Below are positions 5,494 to 6,478 of a stretch of DNA of 6,478 bases, piece by piece. This DNA is from Deltaproteobacteria bacterium (GTDB lineage Bacteria > Desulfobacterota > Desulfobacteria > Desulfobacterales > JAFDCJ01): assembly GCA_019310665.1 (NCBI GenBank), contig JAFDDW010000124.1, positions 1-6,478 of the forward strand, given 5' to 3'. The notes below the pieces were generated by a model. It made no database searches. It saw nothing but the letters and a program-made list of their open reading frames with translations, and was not told the origin of the DNA. The position numbers and the translations under genes are program-made. Numbering within the stretch: the stretch's first letter is position 1; the number at the start of each line of letters is the position of its first letter.

Positions 5494-6478
5494 ATGCAGA
5501 ATGTATTGAGTATTCTTCCGGAAATACGCTTCACCAAAGCCTGTGTTACATTGCCAGCGGAGTTGACGCTCCATTTTGAGGATATGCGTCGGGAGGAAGA
5601 CATCATCAGCGCCTGCAGGGGCATGGATTTTTTATTCGTGCCGGCAGCCTATCCCCCCGTTACGGCCAATGTGCTTAACCATATCCCCTCAGTGCGAATG
5701 ATCCAAAGCGCCGGGGCCGGATATGACCAGGTGGATGTGGAAAGTGCAGCAGCCTTGGGGATCCCGGTAGCCAATTCACCGGGGCACAACACCGGCACCG
5801 TGGCCGAGTTGACCGTGGCGATGCTCATCGCCCTTCAGCGCCGCATGCTCCAGGCCGACCGGGAGATCAAGGCCGGACGCTACCAGACCATACGCGAAAG
5901 CCTGTTTAAAATGGGACTACCGGAATTGGGTGAAACCACCCTGGGACTGGTCGGCTTGGGGGCTGTCGGCCGAAAAGTGGCCCTGGTGACGAAATTGCTG
6001 GGTGCATCGATCATATATTATGACGTCAACCGACCGTCCTCTGCCGAGGAGCAGGGGCTCAAGGTGCAGTATAAACCGCTTCATGAGTTGCTGGCAAGCT
6101 GTGGCGCGGTCAGTCTGCATGCACCGCTTACGCCAACAACACGCGGATTGATGGGAGCCGATGAACTGGCCCGCATGCCGGCCGGCGCCTTTCTGGTCAA
6201 TACCGCCCGCGGAGAACTGATAGAGCCCCGGGCGCTGGCCGAAGCCCTTGAAAGCGGTCATATCGCCGGAGCAGCACTGGACACACTGGCGCCGGAACCC
6301 CCGCCGGACAATCACCCCCTATTGAACCTTTCCCCAGCCGCGAGGGAGCGATTGTTGCTGACCCCCCATATTGCCGGTACCACCCAGGGGGCCTTCCATC
6401 GGATGCTAACCGGTGCGCTAAAAAACCTGCAGACAGTTGCTGCCGGAGGCCCACCCCGACATGTGGTCAACGGAATCT
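5494..6478 (+). CDS. D-isomer-specific 2-hydroxyacid dehydrogenase, NAD-dependent; 3' end cut by window edge
   Basis: Interconverts a 2-hydroxy acid and its 2-oxo acid with NAD(H); cytoplasmic dimer. The frame is open from ATG 5494 to the last base without a stop, giving 328 visible residues. Since families of this kind often end near a terminal VN-containing segment (here HVVNGI), only a few residues are likely missing. Landmarks: QSAGAGYDQVD at 71-81 in the substrate-domain part; nucleotide-binding GLGAVG at 154-159, with Asp177 in YYDVNR indicating NAD rather than NADP; SLHAPLTPTTRGL at 207-219; catalytic R239 in NTARGEL, E268 in APEPP, and H292 in TPHIAGTT. The Arg/Glu/His set is complete. 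GAGGGG (5480-5485) is 8 bases upstream; the ATG at 5486 is out of frame and stops quickly. No ACT domain as in full-length SerA is visible. Phosphoglycerate, glyoxylate/hydroxypyruvate and sulfolactate dehydrogenases all belong to this superfamily, so the substrate is left open. Confidence 0.92.
   Translation, partial: MQNVLSILPEIRFTKACVTLPAELTLHFEDMRREEDIISACRGMDFLFVPAAYPPVTANVLNHIPSVRMIQSAGAGYDQVDVESAAALGIPVANSPGHNTGTVAELTVAMLIALQRRMLQADREIKAGRYQTIRESLFKMGLPELGETTLGLVGLGAVGRKVALVTKLLGASIIYYDVNRPSSAEEQGLKVQYKPLHELLASCGAVSLHAPLTPTTRGLMGADELARMPAGAFLVNTARGELIEPRALAEALESGHIAGAALDTLAPEPPPDNHPLLNLSPAARERLLLTPHIAGTTQGAFHRMLTGALKNLQTVAAGGPPRHVVNGI

Noticed and set aside
5494..6478. Calling the dehydrogenase serA and the aminotransferase a serine-pathway enzyme
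   Set aside because: The dehydrogenase lacks the long C-terminal region with an ACT domain of many SerA proteins, and the aminotransferase is AspB-like rather than SerC-like. The superfamily covers many substrates.

Overview
The window looks like chromosomal DNA of an anaerobic bacterium, most likely a Desulfobacterota (sulfate-reducer type) organism. The inference rests on two things: an acetogen/sulfate-reducer style methylenetetrahydrofolate reductase at the left edge, and a two-gene flavoprotein/ferredoxin pair resembling adenylylsulfate (APS) reductase AprA/AprB. Base composition is moderately GC-rich throughout and all genes lie on the + strand. No RNA gene, insertion sequence, CRISPR array or other mobile element was seen.

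Layout. Positions 1-859 hold the 3' part of metF. A non-coding stretch of about 330 bases (860-1188) follows. It contains several candidate control elements: a perfect 14-bp palindrome overlapping a sigma-70-like promoter, a run of GAAC motifs spaced 7-8 bases apart inside a wider inverted repeat, a possible sigma-54 (-24/-12) promoter, and a dyad/hairpin just before the next gene. From 1189 to the right edge run five closely spaced genes with gaps of 15, 69, 46 and 65 bases, probably one operon: an AprA-like FAD oxidoreductase, a 74-residue AprB-like 2x[4Fe-4S] ferredoxin, an amidohydrolase-2 (ACMSD / gamma-resorcylate decarboxylase superfamily) protein, a PLP class I aminotransferase, and a D-isomer-type 2-hydroxyacid dehydrogenase. 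The last gene is cut by the right edge just before its expected C-terminus.

How the genes may work together (inference). The aminotransferase and the NAD-dependent dehydrogenase could interconvert an amino acid, a 2-oxo acid and a 2-hydroxy acid. The amidohydrolase could decarboxylate or hydrolyse a related carboxylate. The AprAB-like pair could carry out a flavin redox step, with its ferredoxin linking to a low-potential carrier. No substrate is recognisable from sequence. No sat, qmo, dsr or transporter gene lies in the window, and the flavoprotein appears to lack an APS-binding residue of true AprA, so it should not be annotated as APS reductase. The combination looks like an uncharacterised catabolic or biosynthetic module and is the most interesting content of the window.
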